DNA of 39,922 bases, taken from Clostridia bacterium (GTDB lineage Bacteria > Bacillota > Clostridia > Oscillospirales > CAG-272). Within the stretch, counting starts at the first letter, position 1, and every line of letters starts with the position of its first letter. A model generated the notes under the pieces. The model saw only the letters and a program-made list of their open reading frames with translations, was not told the origin of the DNA and searched no databases. Position numbers and translations under genes: made by a program. The stretch is taken from positions 1 through 39,922 of the forward strand of contig JAGBYM010000093.1 in the NCBI GenBank assembly GCA_017628755.1. The letters run 5' to 3'. Positions 13,550 through 22,709 of the stretch are shown piece after piece.

Positions 13550-15376
13550 ATGAAAAAATGGAGCTTTTTTACCTCAAATGAAATAAAACCCGAGGGTTGG
13601 CTTCGCCGTCAGCTCGAGATTCAGGCAGAGTCTCTTTCGGGAAATCTTGACAAAGTCTGGCGCGACGTCCGAGACAGCGCATGGATCGGCGGCGACGCCG
13701 AAGGATGGGAGCGCGTGCCCTACTGGCTCGACGGCTTCATTCCGCTGGCGTATCTGCTCGAAAACGAAGACATGATCGCCCGCGCAAAAAAATACATAGA
13801 CGCAATCATATCCTTCCAGAAGGAAAGCGGCTGGATCTGCCCTTGCGCCGAGGAAGAGATACCGACCTACGACAGCTGGGCAGTTCAGCTTATCTCAAAA
13901 GTCCTCGTCGTTTACTACGAATGCTCGCGCGACGAGCGCATCCCGGACGTGCTCTACCGCGTAATGAAAAACTACCACGACCTTCTCGCGGCAGGCACGA
14001 TCTCGCTCTTCAAATGGGGCAAGGCGCGCTGGTTCGAGGCATTTATCGCAATAGATTTCCTCAAATCGCGTTACGATGAGGAATGGCTCACCGATCTTGC
14101 CCGCATTCTCAAAGAACAAGGCACAGATTACACGAAGCTTACCCATCTCTGGAAGCGTCCGCTCGACAAATGGACCTTTGAGACCCACATCGTCAACCTC
14201 GCCATGATGCTCAAATACGAGGCGGTCAGCCACGACTACCTCGGAGAGGAATACACAGACGCCGCAGAAACCCTTTCCGAAATTCTCCGCACCTACAACG
14301 GCACACCCGTCGGACTCTTCACGGGCGACGAATGCCTTTCGGGTCTCTCACCGATTCAGGGCACAGAGCTTTGCGCGGTTGCCGAGCAGATGTACTCATA
14401 CGAGCATCTTTTCGCCGCCACGGGTGACTTCAAATGGGCGGAACGCCTCGAGCTTCTCGCCTTCAACGCCCTTCCCGCGACGATCAGCGACGATATGTGG
14501 GCACATCAGTACGTTCAGCTGAGCAACCAGATCGCATGCATCCGCTTCCCCGGCAAACCTATCTTCGGCACAAACGGACGCGAAGCGCACCTCTTCGGTC
14601 TCGAGCCGAACTACGGCTGCTGCACCGCAAACTTCAATCAGGCTTGGCCGAAATTTGCCCTCTCGGCATTTATGCGTCAAGAATACGCTAACGGTGACAG
14701 CGTAATGTCGGTGATCCCCGTTCCGTCAACCCTTAAAACCGATGATTATTCGGTCACTCTAAAGACGAATTATCCCTTTGAAAACAGTTTTGAATATACC
14801 GCAGAGGCAGTCAAAGGCTATGTTGATCTCTACATCCGCATTCCTTCATTTGCAAAGAACGTCAAAGTAAATGACAGATACATCCGCCACGGCGACCACG
14901 TTTACATAGAGATCGAGGAGGGAGAAAAGAAGGTTATCCGAATCGAATTCGATACCACTCCCGAATTTTTCGAACGCCCCCATAACCTACACAGCGTCCG
15001 CGCGGGCTCGCTCGTCTTCTCGCTTCCCATCGAATATGAGCAGAAGATGTACGAATACGAGAAAAACGGCATCGAGCGCAAATTCCCCTACTGCGATTAC
15101 GAATACATCCCGAAGTCGGAGTGGAATTACGCCTTCTCTTCCCTTGAATTGAAGCTCAACCGCAAGGAGATCTCGGATATCCCCTTCTCGTCGGAAAATC
15201 CGCCCGTGACGCTTACGGCAAAGATGAAGCAGATCCCTTGGGGTCTCGAGGAACGCCACGAAAACGTCTGCGCCAAGGTTCCCGAATCGCGCACACCGAT
15301 ATCCGAAGAAAAAGAAATTGAACTTCACCCCTACGGATGCGCAAAGCTCCGTATGACTGAAATGCCGATAATATGA
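13550..15376 (+). CDS. GH127-family glycoside hydrolase (beta-L-arabinofuranosidase type)
   Basis: A 608-residue protein of the DUF1680/GH127 group, an alpha/alpha barrel with C-terminal beta domains; characterised members remove beta-L-arabinofuranose from plant glycans. The hallmark zinc/thiolate centre is present: GTELC (E273, C275) and YGCC (C357, C358), equivalent to E338, C340, C417 and the nucleophile next to it in HypBA1. The acidic GDECLSG segment (E261) is a candidate for the acid/base. There is no signal peptide, so it works inside the cell on imported oligosaccharides. The ATG follows GGAGG by nine bases; the stop overlaps the next start as ATGA. The exact sugar cannot be read from sequence because related families share this fold. 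Confidence 0.9.
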   Translation: MKKWSFFTSNEIKPEGWLRRQLEIQAESLSGNLDKVWRDVRDSAWIGGDAEGWERVPYWLDGFIPLAYLLENEDMIARAKKYIDAIISFQKESGWICPCAEEEIPTYDSWAVQLISKVLVVYYECSRDERIPDVLYRVMKNYHDLLAAGTISLFKWGKARWFEAFIAIDFLKSRYDEEWLTDLARILKEQGTDYTKLTHLWKRPLDKWTFETHIVNLAMMLKYEAVSHDYLGEEYTDAAETLSEILRTYNGTPVGLFTGDECLSGLSPIQGTELCAVAEQMYSYEHLFAATGDFKWAERLELLAFNALPATISDDMWAHQYVQLSNQIACIRFPGKPIFGTNGREAHLFGLEPNYGCCTANFNQAWPKFALSAFMRQEYANGDSVMSVIPVPSTLKTDDYSVTLKTNYPFENSFEYTAEAVKGYVDLYIRIPSFAKNVKVNDRYIRHGDHVYIEIEEGEKKVIRIEFDTTPEFFERPHNLHSVRAGSLVFSLPIEYEQKMYEYEKNGIERKFPYCDYEYIPKSEWNYAFSSLELKLNRKEISDIPFSSENPPVTLTAKMKQIPWGLEERHENVCAKVPESRTPISEEKEIELHPYGCAKLRMTEMPII

Positions 15377-16809
15377 AAAAATATATTTTAATCCCCATCA
15401 TTCTGTCGCTTCTGCTTTTCGCATCGTGTAACTCTGCGGATGAGATCACTCTCCCCGAAACAGAGATAACAACAGAAGCCGAAACCATCGAAGAAACCCT
15501 TCCCGTCGAGCCCGGTGTCACTATCGCGGGCAACGATATCTCTAATTACTCAATCGTTCACGACGGCACAAAAGCGGCTTCCAATCTCGCGAGCGACCTC
15601 AAGCTTCTCATATACAACACTTGTGGATGCCGTCTTACCGTTAAAAAGCACACAGCCGCTGAAAGTGAGTTCGAAATCCTCGTTGGCAAGACCAATCGCA
15701 CCGAAAGCGTCGAAGTCAGAAGCACGTATTCCCGCCCGAACGTATATTACGACGTAAAGGTAGTCGGCGCAAAGCTTGTAATTATGGGCGAGGGCAGAAC
15801 GACGCTCGAAAAGCTCACTCCTGAGCTCAATGCTCTTATCGAAAGCGGCGCGATGGCAGCAGTTGAGCTTGCCGACTCGCCGATCAGCGGAAATATTATC
15901 GCCAATGCCGACAAATACAGTATGTCTGAACGCGCCGAGGGCACTGACCTCCGCGTCTTCCATTGGAACTTTGCCGCGCCCTATCTCGATCCGAACGTCA
16001 CGACACCGCCCGTGGTTTACACCGACAACGTCACCCGCGGCGAGGATATGGCGGACATGATCCTGCAATTCTTGCCCGATATCATCACAACCAACGAGTT
16101 TTACGCCAGCCACAACGGTAACACAACCTTTTTCGATGCCGTTATGAGTCAGCTCGGCGAATACTACGTCTGTCTCGAATCCCCCTACGACAAGGACAAG
16201 CCCGAAGCGGGTGCCGATGCCATCAAGGGAAAGACGATCAATTCGAACATCATCTACCGCAAGGATATCGGTCTCGAGGTGATCTCCTCCGCTTGGCGTT
16301 ATTCGACACAGAAAACCAACACTTCAACCTCGAATCCCAAGGGCTACATCTACTACCACGGCTCGCACACCGCGGTATTCTCCTACCAAGGAACCAAATT
16401 TATCCTTTCGACCGCGCATTACGCCGACAGCCTTAAAAGCAATCAATGGGCGCGCGAGCAGCTTGCCGCAGTTGCCGATGCGCAAGCCGCGTTCTCCTCT
16501 CCCCTGCCTGTCATTCTGACAGGCGACCACTACACAAGCTACAATCAAAGCTCGCCCGACAGCGGATACAAATACATCGCATCCGCGGGCTACAAAGACG
16601 CACAGCAGACTGCCGATTTTATAGCAAATAAGGTCGGTATTCACGGAACCTTCCATAAGATCGGCGAGCGTCAAACGAACCGAATTTCAGAAGATTTCGT
16701 CTGGTACACAGACGGCATCAAAGCACTCTGCTTCAAGGTTCTTGCAAATAAGATTTCAGATGACGCAAGCGACCACTACCCCGTTATGGCGGATTTAGCT
16801 TTAAATTAA
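15373..16809 (+). CDS. Lipoprotein with EEP (endonuclease/exonuclease/phosphatase) domain
   Basis: A 478-residue lipoprotein: signal peptide with lipobox LFASC (C19), acidic Thr/Glu linker (20-48), and a domain of about 120 residues (50-170) containing EILVGKTNRTES, like the N-terminal domains that precede some glycoside hydrolases. The EEP fold follows from about 190. EEP landmarks: HWNF (N199), NEFY (E242), STAHY (H349), TGDHY (D385) and SDHYPV (D467, H468). The usual GDxN has Tyr (388) in place of Asn. It likely hydrolyses a phosphodiester or phosphate ester at the cell surface; the substrate is not known. The start overlaps the GH127 stop, so it belongs to the same operon. Confidence 0.85.
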   Translation: MKKYILIPIILSLLLFASCNSADEITLPETEITTEAETIEETLPVEPGVTIAGNDISNYSIVHDGTKAASNLASDLKLLIYNTCGCRLTVKKHTAAESEFEILVGKTNRTESVEVRSTYSRPNVYYDVKVVGAKLVIMGEGRTTLEKLTPELNALIESGAMAAVELADSPISGNIIANADKYSMSERAEGTDLRVFHWNFAAPYLDPNVTTPPVVYTDNVTRGEDMADMILQFLPDIITTNEFYASHNGNTTFFDAVMSQLGEYYVCLESPYDKDKPEAGADAIKGKTINSNIIYRKDIGLEVISSAWRYSTQKTNTSTSNPKGYIYYHGSHTAVFSYQGTKFILSTAHYADSLKSNQWAREQLAAVADAQAAFSSPLPVILTGDHYTSYNQSSPDSGYKYIASAGYKDAQQTADFIANKVGIHGTFHKIGERQTNRISEDFVWYTDGIKALCFKVLANKISDDASDHYPVMADLALN

Positions 16810-16824
16810 AAGAAAGAAAATCTT

Positions 16825-18207
16825 ATGGACAATAAAAAACCGCTCTTTTCAAACAAAGAGCTATTTCATCTGATTCTTCCGCTGATATTACAGCAGGTTC
16901 TTGCCGTCACCATCGGTATGGTGGACACGCTGATGGTATCGAGTGCCGGAGAAGCGGCGGTTTCGGGCGTTTCGCTCGTAAACTCGCTTGATACCCTTCT
17001 CGTCATCGCATTCGGCGCACTCGTTTCTGGCGGCGCGGTTGTCGTAGCGCAGTTTCTCGGTCAGAAGAACCGCGAAAGCGCAATTTCATCGGCAAAACAG
17101 CTTCTTTATTCGTCAGCAGCAGTTGCGCTCGCGATCACGGTAATCGGTATTCTTCTGCACAAATTCCTTCTCAATCTTCTTTTTGGCGACGTTGAACCCG
17201 ACGTTATGCAGAACGCAAAGGATTATTTCATTTGGGTTGCCCTCTCGTTTCCCTTTTTAGCCATCAACAATGCGGGCGGCGCGATCTACCGCGTTATGGG
17301 AAATTCGATGATGTCGATGCTGATCTCGGTCATGATGAACATCCTCAACGTCGGTGGAAACGCTGCGCTGATATACGGCTTCGGCATGGGCGCGGCGGGC
17401 GCGGCGATATCAACTCTGTTTTCAAGAATAATCGGCACCGTCGTAACCCTCGCGCTACTGCGAAACCGCAAAAATACTGTTTACGTTGACAAATACCTCG
17501 ATTACCGTCCCGATTTCCGCATTATCAAGGAAATTCTCCGCATCGGCGTCCCCAACGGCATTGAAAACAGCATGTTCCACTTTGGCAAGCTTTTGACGCA
17601 AAGTCTGATCTCCTCAATGGGAACTGCGGCAATCGCGGCAAACGCAGTCGCGGCAACACTTGCGAACTATCAGTACATGCCCGGAACGGCAATGTCAAAC
17701 ACGATGATAACCGTAGTCGGACGCTGTGTCGGCGCAGAGGAAAAAGAGCAGGCAAAGAGATACTCGCGCATTCTCGTAAGCGCTACCTACGTCTGCCTCT
17801 GGGTTGTTGTAATAATCACCTTCTTTATCGCAAAGCCCGTCATAAGGATGTACGATCTTTCACCCGAAGGCTCGGATATCGCATACAGCCTGATAATCTA
17901 TCACGCGATCTGCGCCGCGCTGATCTGGCCGGCGGCATTCACACTTCCCTCTGCACTCCGCGCCGCAAGCGACGTAAGATTCCCTCTCGTTGTTTCGATG
18001 TTCTCAATGTGGACCTTCCGCGTTGCGCTGAGCTACGTCTTCTCGCTTGAAACCATCAGCATCTTCGGATTCAGCTTCGCGGGTCTCGGTCTCGGAACGC
18101 TCGGAGTATGGATCGCCATGACTGTTGACTGGGTCTTCCGCACGGTCTTTTTCGCAATCCGCTATTTCAGCGGCAAATGGCTGACTGTTTATAAAGGTCT
18201 TAAATAA
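16825..18207 (+). CDS. MATE-family efflux transporter
   Basis: A 460-residue, roughly twelve-helix MATE protein with an intact N-terminus (Leu-Ile-Leu-Pro-Leu-Ile-Leu-Gln-Gln-Val). Family features: VDTLMVSSAGEAAVSGVS, GGAVVVAQFLGQKN, AIYRVMGNSMMSM, GAAISTLFSR, and in the second half LANYQYMPGTAMSNTM and VGRCVGAEEKEQAKR. It would export drugs or metabolites against a cation gradient. It starts 15 bases after the EEP gene with only a weak AAAGAAAG site, and ends the operon at the terminator 18209-18244. Unlike the MATE gene at 8584-9888 its frame is complete. Confidence 0.92.
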   Translation: MDNKKPLFSNKELFHLILPLILQQVLAVTIGMVDTLMVSSAGEAAVSGVSLVNSLDTLLVIAFGALVSGGAVVVAQFLGQKNRESAISSAKQLLYSSAAVALAITVIGILLHKFLLNLLFGDVEPDVMQNAKDYFIWVALSFPFLAINNAGGAIYRVMGNSMMSMLISVMMNILNVGGNAALIYGFGMGAAGAAISTLFSRIIGTVVTLALLRNRKNTVYVDKYLDYRPDFRIIKEILRIGVPNGIENSMFHFGKLLTQSLISSMGTAAIAANAVAATLANYQYMPGTAMSNTMITVVGRCVGAEEKEQAKRYSRILVSATYVCLWVVVIITFFIAKPVIRMYDLSPEGSDIAYSLIIYHAICAALIWPAAFTLPSALRAASDVRFPLVVSMFSMWTFRVALSYVFSLETISIFGFSFAGLGLGTLGVWIAMTVDWVFRTVFFAIRYFSGKWLTVYKGLK

Positions 18208-18208
18208 A

Positions 18209-18244
18209 AACAATGGCGATTCAAATGAATCGCCATTGTTTTTT
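18209..18244. terminator. Bidirectional rho-independent terminator
   Basis: A 14-base perfect stem, AACAATGGCGATTC (18209-18222) with its complement (18227-18240), has a 4-base loop. T runs follow on both strands. It serves the + strand MATE operon and the minus strand copA gene, whose stop is at 18243. Confidence 0.93.
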
Positions 18245-18452
18245 ACTTTATTTCGATAACGCTGTATCCGTTATCGGTAATAACCTTTGTGAGCACCTCA
18301 TCAGAAATCTCTGCATTCAGCTTGAGAACTGCGGAATCATCCTTGTGGCTGACGATAGCTTCGTCTACCTCGGGGAGTTCCTCAAGAACCTTCTTCACTC
18401 TTGCTTCGCAATGGGGGCACATCATGCCCTCGATTTTCATCGTCTTTTCCAT
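18243..18452 (-). CDS. Possible internally started CopZ-like copper chaperone (69 aa)
   Basis: Inside the copA frame an ATG at 18452 lies eight bases after AGAGG. Starting there gives a 69-residue protein with the heavy-metal-associated fold and MMCPHC, the size of a normal CopZ. It could carry Cu(+) to CopA. The surrounding A-rich linker (18453-18500) is the sort of spacer left when a separate gene is fused. Whether the second start is used is untested. Confidence 0.4.
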   Translation of the reverse strand: MEKTMKIEGMMCPHCEARVKKVLEELPEVDEAIVSHKDDSAVLKLNAEISDEVLTKVITDNGYSVIEIK

Positions 18453-20711
18453 TTTCTTTACCTCTTTTTTATTTTTCTTTTTTATTTTTATATCGTGTTT
18501 CGCCGATCGGATGTCACAAAAATTGAGACGCAGAGCATTCGTCACAACGCAAAAGCTTGAAAGGCTCATTGCCGCCGCGCCTATCATGGGGTTGAGCGCA
18601 ATACCCGCCCAAACGAACGCACCCGCCGCTACGGGAATACAGATCGCATTGTAAATAAACGCCCAGAAAAGATTCTGCCTGATCGTCCGAAGCGTTGCGC
18701 GGCTGAGTCTTATCAGTGCGGGAACGTCGGAAAGACGGCTGTTGACGAGAACGATCTCTGCCGCATCGATGGCAACGTCGGTACCGGCTCCGATCGCGAT
18801 TCCTATATCAGCACGTGTGAGCGCGGGAGCGTCGTTGATGCCGTCACCGACCATGGCAACTCTGCCCTCTTCCGAAAGCTTTCTGACAACGGCTTCCTTG
18901 CCGTCGGGCTTGACCTCGGCAAAGACCTTGTCAACTCCGACAGCCGCACCGATCGCATCGGCGGTATTTTTATTGTCGCCCGTCAGCATAACAACGCTGA
19001 TGCCCATATTTTTTAGCTCGGATATCGCGGACGCGCTGTCTTCCTTGAGGCTGTCCGCAACCGCGATAATACCGAGGAATTCGCCCGATTTTGCGAAAAA
19101 GAGCGGTGTTTTGCCCTCTTTTGCAAGTTTTTCGGCTGTCAGACGGCTGTTGGAAGGAATCGTCGCATATTTCGATACGAATTCCGCATTGCCTCCGACC
19201 ACCTCTTCGCCACTGATCTTGGCGCACAGTCCTCCGCCGGGGAATATTTCAAAATTCTCGGTTTCGTTTGCGGTAAGCGACAGCGATTCCGCCTTCTTCA
19301 CGATAGCGCGGCCGAGAGGATGCTCGCTTTTAGCCTCAAGGCTGAAAGCAAGCGACAGTAACTCATCCGAGCCGATAATATCGGTCACTTCGGGTTCACC
19401 CTTTGTGATCGTGCCGGTTTTATCAAGCGCAACGATCTCGGTCTTACCCGCCATTTCAAGCGAGGATGCGGTTTTGAAAAGGATTCCGTGCTTTGCACCC
19501 ATTCCGTTTCCGACCATGATCGCAACCGGCGTTGCAAGTCCGAGCGCGCAAGGACAGCTGATGACAAGCACAGAGATCGCGCGCGCAAGCGCAAATCCCG
19601 CGCTCTCTCCGATCAGAAGCCAAACGAGAAGCACCGCCGCGGCTATTGAAATGACTATCGGAACGAAAATACCCGATACTTTATCCGCGATCTTCGCTAT
19701 CGGCGCCTTTGTCGCCGCCGCGCCCTCGACCATCTTTATGATCTGCGAGATTGTCGTGTCCTCGCCCACGCGAGTTGCCTCGCACTTGATGAATCCCGAT
19801 CTGTTGACAGTTCCCGCGCTGACCGAGTCGCCGATATTCTTCTCGACGGGAATACTCTCTCCCGTCAAAGCCGATTCGTCGAGAGCGCTGTGACCGTCGA
19901 TTATAACTCCGTCAACGGGTATGCTTTCGCCCGGACGAACCACAAAAATGTCACCCTTTTTCACTTCCTCGACGGGCACGGAAATTTCCTTACCGTCGCG
20001 GCTGACAGTCGCAGTCTTCGGTGCAAGATCCATCAGTGCGCGGAGCGCATCGGTCGTTTTGCCCTTTGAACGCGCCTCGAGCATCTTGCCAAGCGTTATC
20101 AGGGCAAGAATCATCGCCGCCGATTCGAAATAGAATTCGTGGTAATAATGCTCAGGATGCTCTGCGACCGTCATTGCAAAGAGCGCGTACACGCTGTAGC
20201 CGAAGGACGCCGCCGATCCGAGCGCGACAAGCGTATCCATATTCGGCGAACGGTGCAAAAGCCCCTTAAAACCGTTGATGAAAAACTTCTGATTTATTAC
20301 CATCACGACAGCGGACAGGACAAGCTGTACAATTCCTACCGCAATGGGATTGTTCTCAAAAAATGCCGGAAGCGGGAATCCCCACATGACGTGCCCCATC
20401 GAGACGTACATGAGAAGCAGCAGAAATCCGAGTGAAAATAGCAGCCGACGCATCAAAATCGGCGTTTCTTTATCGGCAAGAGCATCTTCCGAACTCGTTT
20501 TTTTACTCTCTCTGCCCTTCTTTTCCGCGCCGTAGCCCGCCGCGCGGACTGCTTCGATTATCGCGGATTCGTCTGCCGTGCCCTCGACGCCCATCGAGTT
20601 TGTAAGGAGACTGACCGAACATGAGGTTACTCCCTCAACACCCATTACAGCCTTCTCTACCCTCGCCGAGCATGCGGCACAGCTCATTCCGCTTACGTTA
20701 TACTGTTCCAT
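18243..20711 (-). CDS. copA: Copper-translocating P1B-type ATPase with C-terminal CopZ-like domain
   Basis: An 822-residue Cu(+) export ATPase. Order: N-terminal metal-binding domain with MSCAAC (C11, C14); membrane helices; actuator TGES (283-286); metal channel SCPCALG (C386, C388); phosphorylation site DKTGT (D430); HP (464-465); GDGINDAP (622-629); last helices with YN and MSLSS. A Lys-rich linker (about 735-753) leads to a second metal-binding domain with MMCPHC (C765, C768). Residues 754-822 match a free CopZ chaperone in length (69) and layout, and have their own internal ribosome site (see 18243-18452). It follows csoR by three bases, with the GAGG site inside the csoR end, and so is induced by copper through CsoR. 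Confidence 0.95.
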   Translation of the reverse strand: MEQYNVSGMSCAACSARVEKAVMGVEGVTSCSVSLLTNSMGVEGTADESAIIEAVRAAGYGAEKKGRESKKTSSEDALADKETPILMRRLLFSLGFLLLLMYVSMGHVMWGFPLPAFFENNPIAVGIVQLVLSAVVMVINQKFFINGFKGLLHRSPNMDTLVALGSAASFGYSVYALFAMTVAEHPEHYYHEFYFESAAMILALITLGKMLEARSKGKTTDALRALMDLAPKTATVSRDGKEISVPVEEVKKGDIFVVRPGESIPVDGVIIDGHSALDESALTGESIPVEKNIGDSVSAGTVNRSGFIKCEATRVGEDTTISQIIKMVEGAAATKAPIAKIADKVSGIFVPIVISIAAAVLLVWLLIGESAGFALARAISVLVISCPCALGLATPVAIMVGNGMGAKHGILFKTASSLEMAGKTEIVALDKTGTITKGEPEVTDIIGSDELLSLAFSLEAKSEHPLGRAIVKKAESLSLTANETENFEIFPGGGLCAKISGEEVVGGNAEFVSKYATIPSNSRLTAEKLAKEGKTPLFFAKSGEFLGIIAVADSLKEDSASAISELKNMGISVVMLTGDNKNTADAIGAAVGVDKVFAEVKPDGKEAVVRKLSEEGRVAMVGDGINDAPALTRADIGIAIGAGTDVAIDAAEIVLVNSRLSDVPALIRLSRATLRTIRQNLFWAFIYNAICIPVAAGAFVWAGIALNPMIGAAAMSLSSFCVVTNALRLNFCDIRSAKHDIKIKKKNKKEVKKMEKTMKIEGMMCPHCEARVKKVLEELPEVDEAIVSHKDDSAVLKLNAEISDEVLTKVITDNGYSVIEIK

Positions 20712-20714
20712 TCA

Positions 20715-21017
20715 TTACCTCATCAGCTTCCCCAAGGTCGCAACGAGCTCGTCTACCGTCTCGTCCTTGCCCGCTCTTATATCGTCCGCAACGCAGGTCT
20801 TGATATGACTCGCCAGCAATTCCTTTGAAAACGCATTCAGCGCCGCGCTTGCCGCCTGCACCTGAATGAGTATATCTACGCAATACGCGCTTTCCTCAAC
20901 CATATTTTTGATACCGCGGATCTGACCTTCCACGCGGTTGAGGCGATTGATAAGCGAGCGAAATTCCTCCTCGCTCCTCTCCTTCGTCTTATGCGTACAG
21001 CAGCATTCCTTTTCCAT
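20715..21017 (-). CDS. csoR: CsoR-family copper-sensing repressor
   Basis: A 100-residue all-helical repressor that leaves DNA when it binds Cu(+). The start is the ATG at 21017 because AAGGAGG stands six bases before it; the longer frame upstream reads through the promoter. Copper ligands are conserved: C46 (SAYCVDIL), H71 and C75 (LASHIKTC). The core NRVEGQIRGIKNM is typical. An extra Cys-Cys-Cys-Thr-His lies at residues 5-9, which could add metal binding. It is the first gene of the csoR-copA operon and would repress its own promoter through the palindrome at 21051-21071. Confidence 0.95.
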   Translation of the reverse strand: MEKECCCTHKTKERSEEEFRSLINRLNRVEGQIRGIKNMVEESAYCVDILIQVQAASAALNAFSKELLASHIKTCVADDIRAGKDETVDELVATLGKLMR

Positions 21018-21047
21018 ATCCGACCTCCTTGCTTGGTTTCTGTATAT

Positions 21048-21076
21048 ATTATATACCCCCGTGGGGTATATGTCAA
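21048..21076 (-). promoter_or_regulatory. csoR-copA promoter
   Basis: Minus strand: perfect TTGACA (21071-21076), exactly 17 bases, perfect TATAAT (21048-21053). The spacer is filled by the CsoR palindrome, so bound repressor would block RNA polymerase directly. Confidence 0.93.
21051..21071. promoter_or_regulatory. CsoR operator
   Basis: A perfect inverted repeat, ATATACCCC and GGGGTATAT, lies around a 3-base centre (CGT). AT-flanked G/C blocks like this are the known CsoR recognition pattern. It covers the promoter spacer and the edges of both boxes. Confidence 0.9.
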
Positions 21077-21089
21077 GAGGAAATTTTAT

Positions 21090-21126
21090 AAAAAACACAA
21101 AAACGGCTCGCTTACGCGAGCCGTTT
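21090..21126 (-). terminator. Rho-independent terminator after the 21143-22072 gene
   Basis: An 11-base stem, AAACGGCTCGC (21101-21111) with GCGAGCCGTTT (21116-21126), has a 4-base loop. On the minus strand it is followed by TTGTGTTTTTT (21090-21100). It insulates the csoR promoter from the operon to its right. Confidence 0.9.
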
Positions 21127-21142
21127 ACTGTTATTCAATTTA

Positions 21143-22072
21143 TCATCCAAACAACTCGCCTGAGAAATAAAGGAACAAGCCGATTGCCATAATAATCAAA
21201 GAGATAATTAAATTGTTGCGCGACTTTTTTAGTGATTCCGAAAAATCATCGTGAAGCACATCTGCGTTGACCGACTCATTCGGGAACATGGCGACGGGCT
21301 CGCAATGGTCGCTTCCTGTGTCTAATGCATTGAGGATGCTTACCGACATCTTGCCAACGACGGTTTTTTCGCCCGATACGGCTGTCTCCGCAAAGATCGC
21401 GCGCGCTTTTTCCTTGTCTCCACGCGCAAGAGCAATGCGACCCTCGCGGTAAGATATAATCAGTTTGTAGAGAGCATCTTTGCGTTTTTTGCCTATCGGT
21501 CGGTTCAAAGATTCATAATCACCCGCAAGATACATCTCGTAATTCTCAATACAAGCCAGTTGACGTTTTGCCCGCTTTGAATTCTTGTTTGGCTGCTCAG
21601 ATTCGCGGAATCTTTTGCAAGCGGACGCGACCGCCGCATCGTCACCGATTATAAAATTGTACTCGGCAAGCAACAAAAGCGTCATATGCGCGTTCTTTTT
21701 GGCAAAAGCCTCGATCTTCAAAAGATCCTCGCCGAGTGAGATCGCACCCTCGACGTTACCGACAAAGAATCTGCTTTCCATAGATAGCAAAGGACTTTTT
21801 GAATCAAGCCCGGCGGATTCCACGACATCACGGTAAAGAGGCGCATCAAGATCTTCAAGCAGAATATTTGCTATATACTTACGCCACAAATAACCATTCA
21901 GTATTCGTAAGATCACAATATTCAAAACTATCAATAAGCCAAATGCCAAATAATAGCCTGATAGAAAAAAGTATATGCTCGAAATTAAAAACACCGCTAA
22001 CGTTACTAAGGTGACCAGTTTTTGCTTCGAACTGTATTTTTCAAATATTTTCTCTGCCTCGTGATTACCCAT
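21143..22072 (-). CDS. Membrane protein with central helical-repeat region
   Basis: A 309-residue protein of unknown function. Two N-terminal helices (about 20-57) are followed by a central soluble domain (about 65-270) of paired amphipathic helices resembling TPR repeats (for example GRIALARGDKEKARAIF), with one C-terminal helix at about 286-306. I start at the ATG at 22072 because GGAG precedes it by six bases; an ATG four codons earlier overlaps the upstream stop. It begins one base after the SGNH hydrolase stop and ends the operon. TPR-like domains usually bind partner proteins, so a scaffold role is possible. Confidence 0.75.
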   Translation of the reverse strand: MGNHEAEKIFEKYSSKQKLVTLVTLAVFLISSIYFFLSGYYLAFGLLIVLNIVILRILNGYLWRKYIANILLEDLDAPLYRDVVESAGLDSKSPLLSMESRFFVGNVEGAISLGEDLLKIEAFAKKNAHMTLLLLAEYNFIIGDDAAVASACKRFRESEQPNKNSKRAKRQLACIENYEMYLAGDYESLNRPIGKKRKDALYKLIISYREGRIALARGDKEKARAIFAETAVSGEKTVVGKMSVSILNALDTGSDHCEPVAMFPNESVNADVLHDDFSESLKKSRNNLIISLIIMAIGLFLYFSGELFG

Positions 22073-22073
22073 T

Positions 22074-22709
22074 TTAATCTCCAAAAACTATTTTGTCGGC
22101 TATCTCCTGCAACTCTTTTGCGTTTTCAATTTCGTTATCACCGAGGACGGTTGCGGATCTACCGAATATCGTTCCAAATATCACGCAAACGGCGAGGTAC
22201 GCACCCTCGGGGCTGGTATGTGCGTTATCGTCGCCCCACAGCGTGATATCGGTGTTTTCTATCGCATACTGAAACGCGCGGTTGACGTATGCGCACTTCG
22301 CACCGTTTTTATTTGCAATATCCGAGAACAGCTCGTCAAACGCACGGCACTGCTCGATCGGCGAACGCCCGAAAGCCTCGTAACCGTAGGGCGGGCGAAC
22401 GTAATAGAACACCTTCGCACCGCACTTGATCGCTTTTGCTGAGAGTAGCTCGCACGAAGCGATGCAGGCAGCTCTCTTCTCGTCCGACGAAACGCAGTTG
22501 CCGTTGTCTTGGAGCACGACGATATCGTATCCCTTCTCTATCTCGGAAAATGCGCGGCTTCCATTTTCAGCGTGCTGAGAAAGGCACCATCCGCCCTTGA
22601 CAATGCGCACCGACTCGGTCGGCATTCCCACTTCTGTTGCGAGATGCGCCAGAGTCTCGGGAATATCGTGAACGTAGGTCGCGCTGTTTCCTATGAAAAG
22701 GATTCTCAT
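22074..22709 (-). CDS. SGNH/GDSL-type hydrolase
   Basis: A 211-residue alpha/beta hydrolase of the SGNH group, which removes acyl groups from sugars or similar esters. Block I is IGNSAT with the nucleophile S9; a Gly block lies at 39-40; Asn is at 69 or 71 (LQDNGN). The catalytic Asp-His pair fits DDNAH (D161, H164). No signal peptide, so it is cytoplasmic. Its ATG overlaps the isomerase stop as ATGA, and the next gene starts one base after its end. Beside a sugar isomerase it may de-acetylate an imported sugar; that role is inferred. Confidence 0.85.
   Translation of the reverse strand: MRILFIGNSATYVHDIPETLAHLATEVGMPTESVRIVKGGWCLSQHAENGSRAFSEIEKGYDIVVLQDNGNCVSSDEKRAACIASCELLSAKAIKCGAKVFYYVRPPYGYEAFGRSPIEQCRAFDELFSDIANKNGAKCAYVNRAFQYAIENTDITLWGDDNAHTSPEGAYLAVCVIFGTIFGRSATVLGDNEIENAKELQEIADKIVFGD

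Noticed and set aside
21018..21098. Longer CsoR start at 21098
   Set aside because: It would translate through the csoR promoter and operator; AAGGAGG marks the ATG at 21017 instead.
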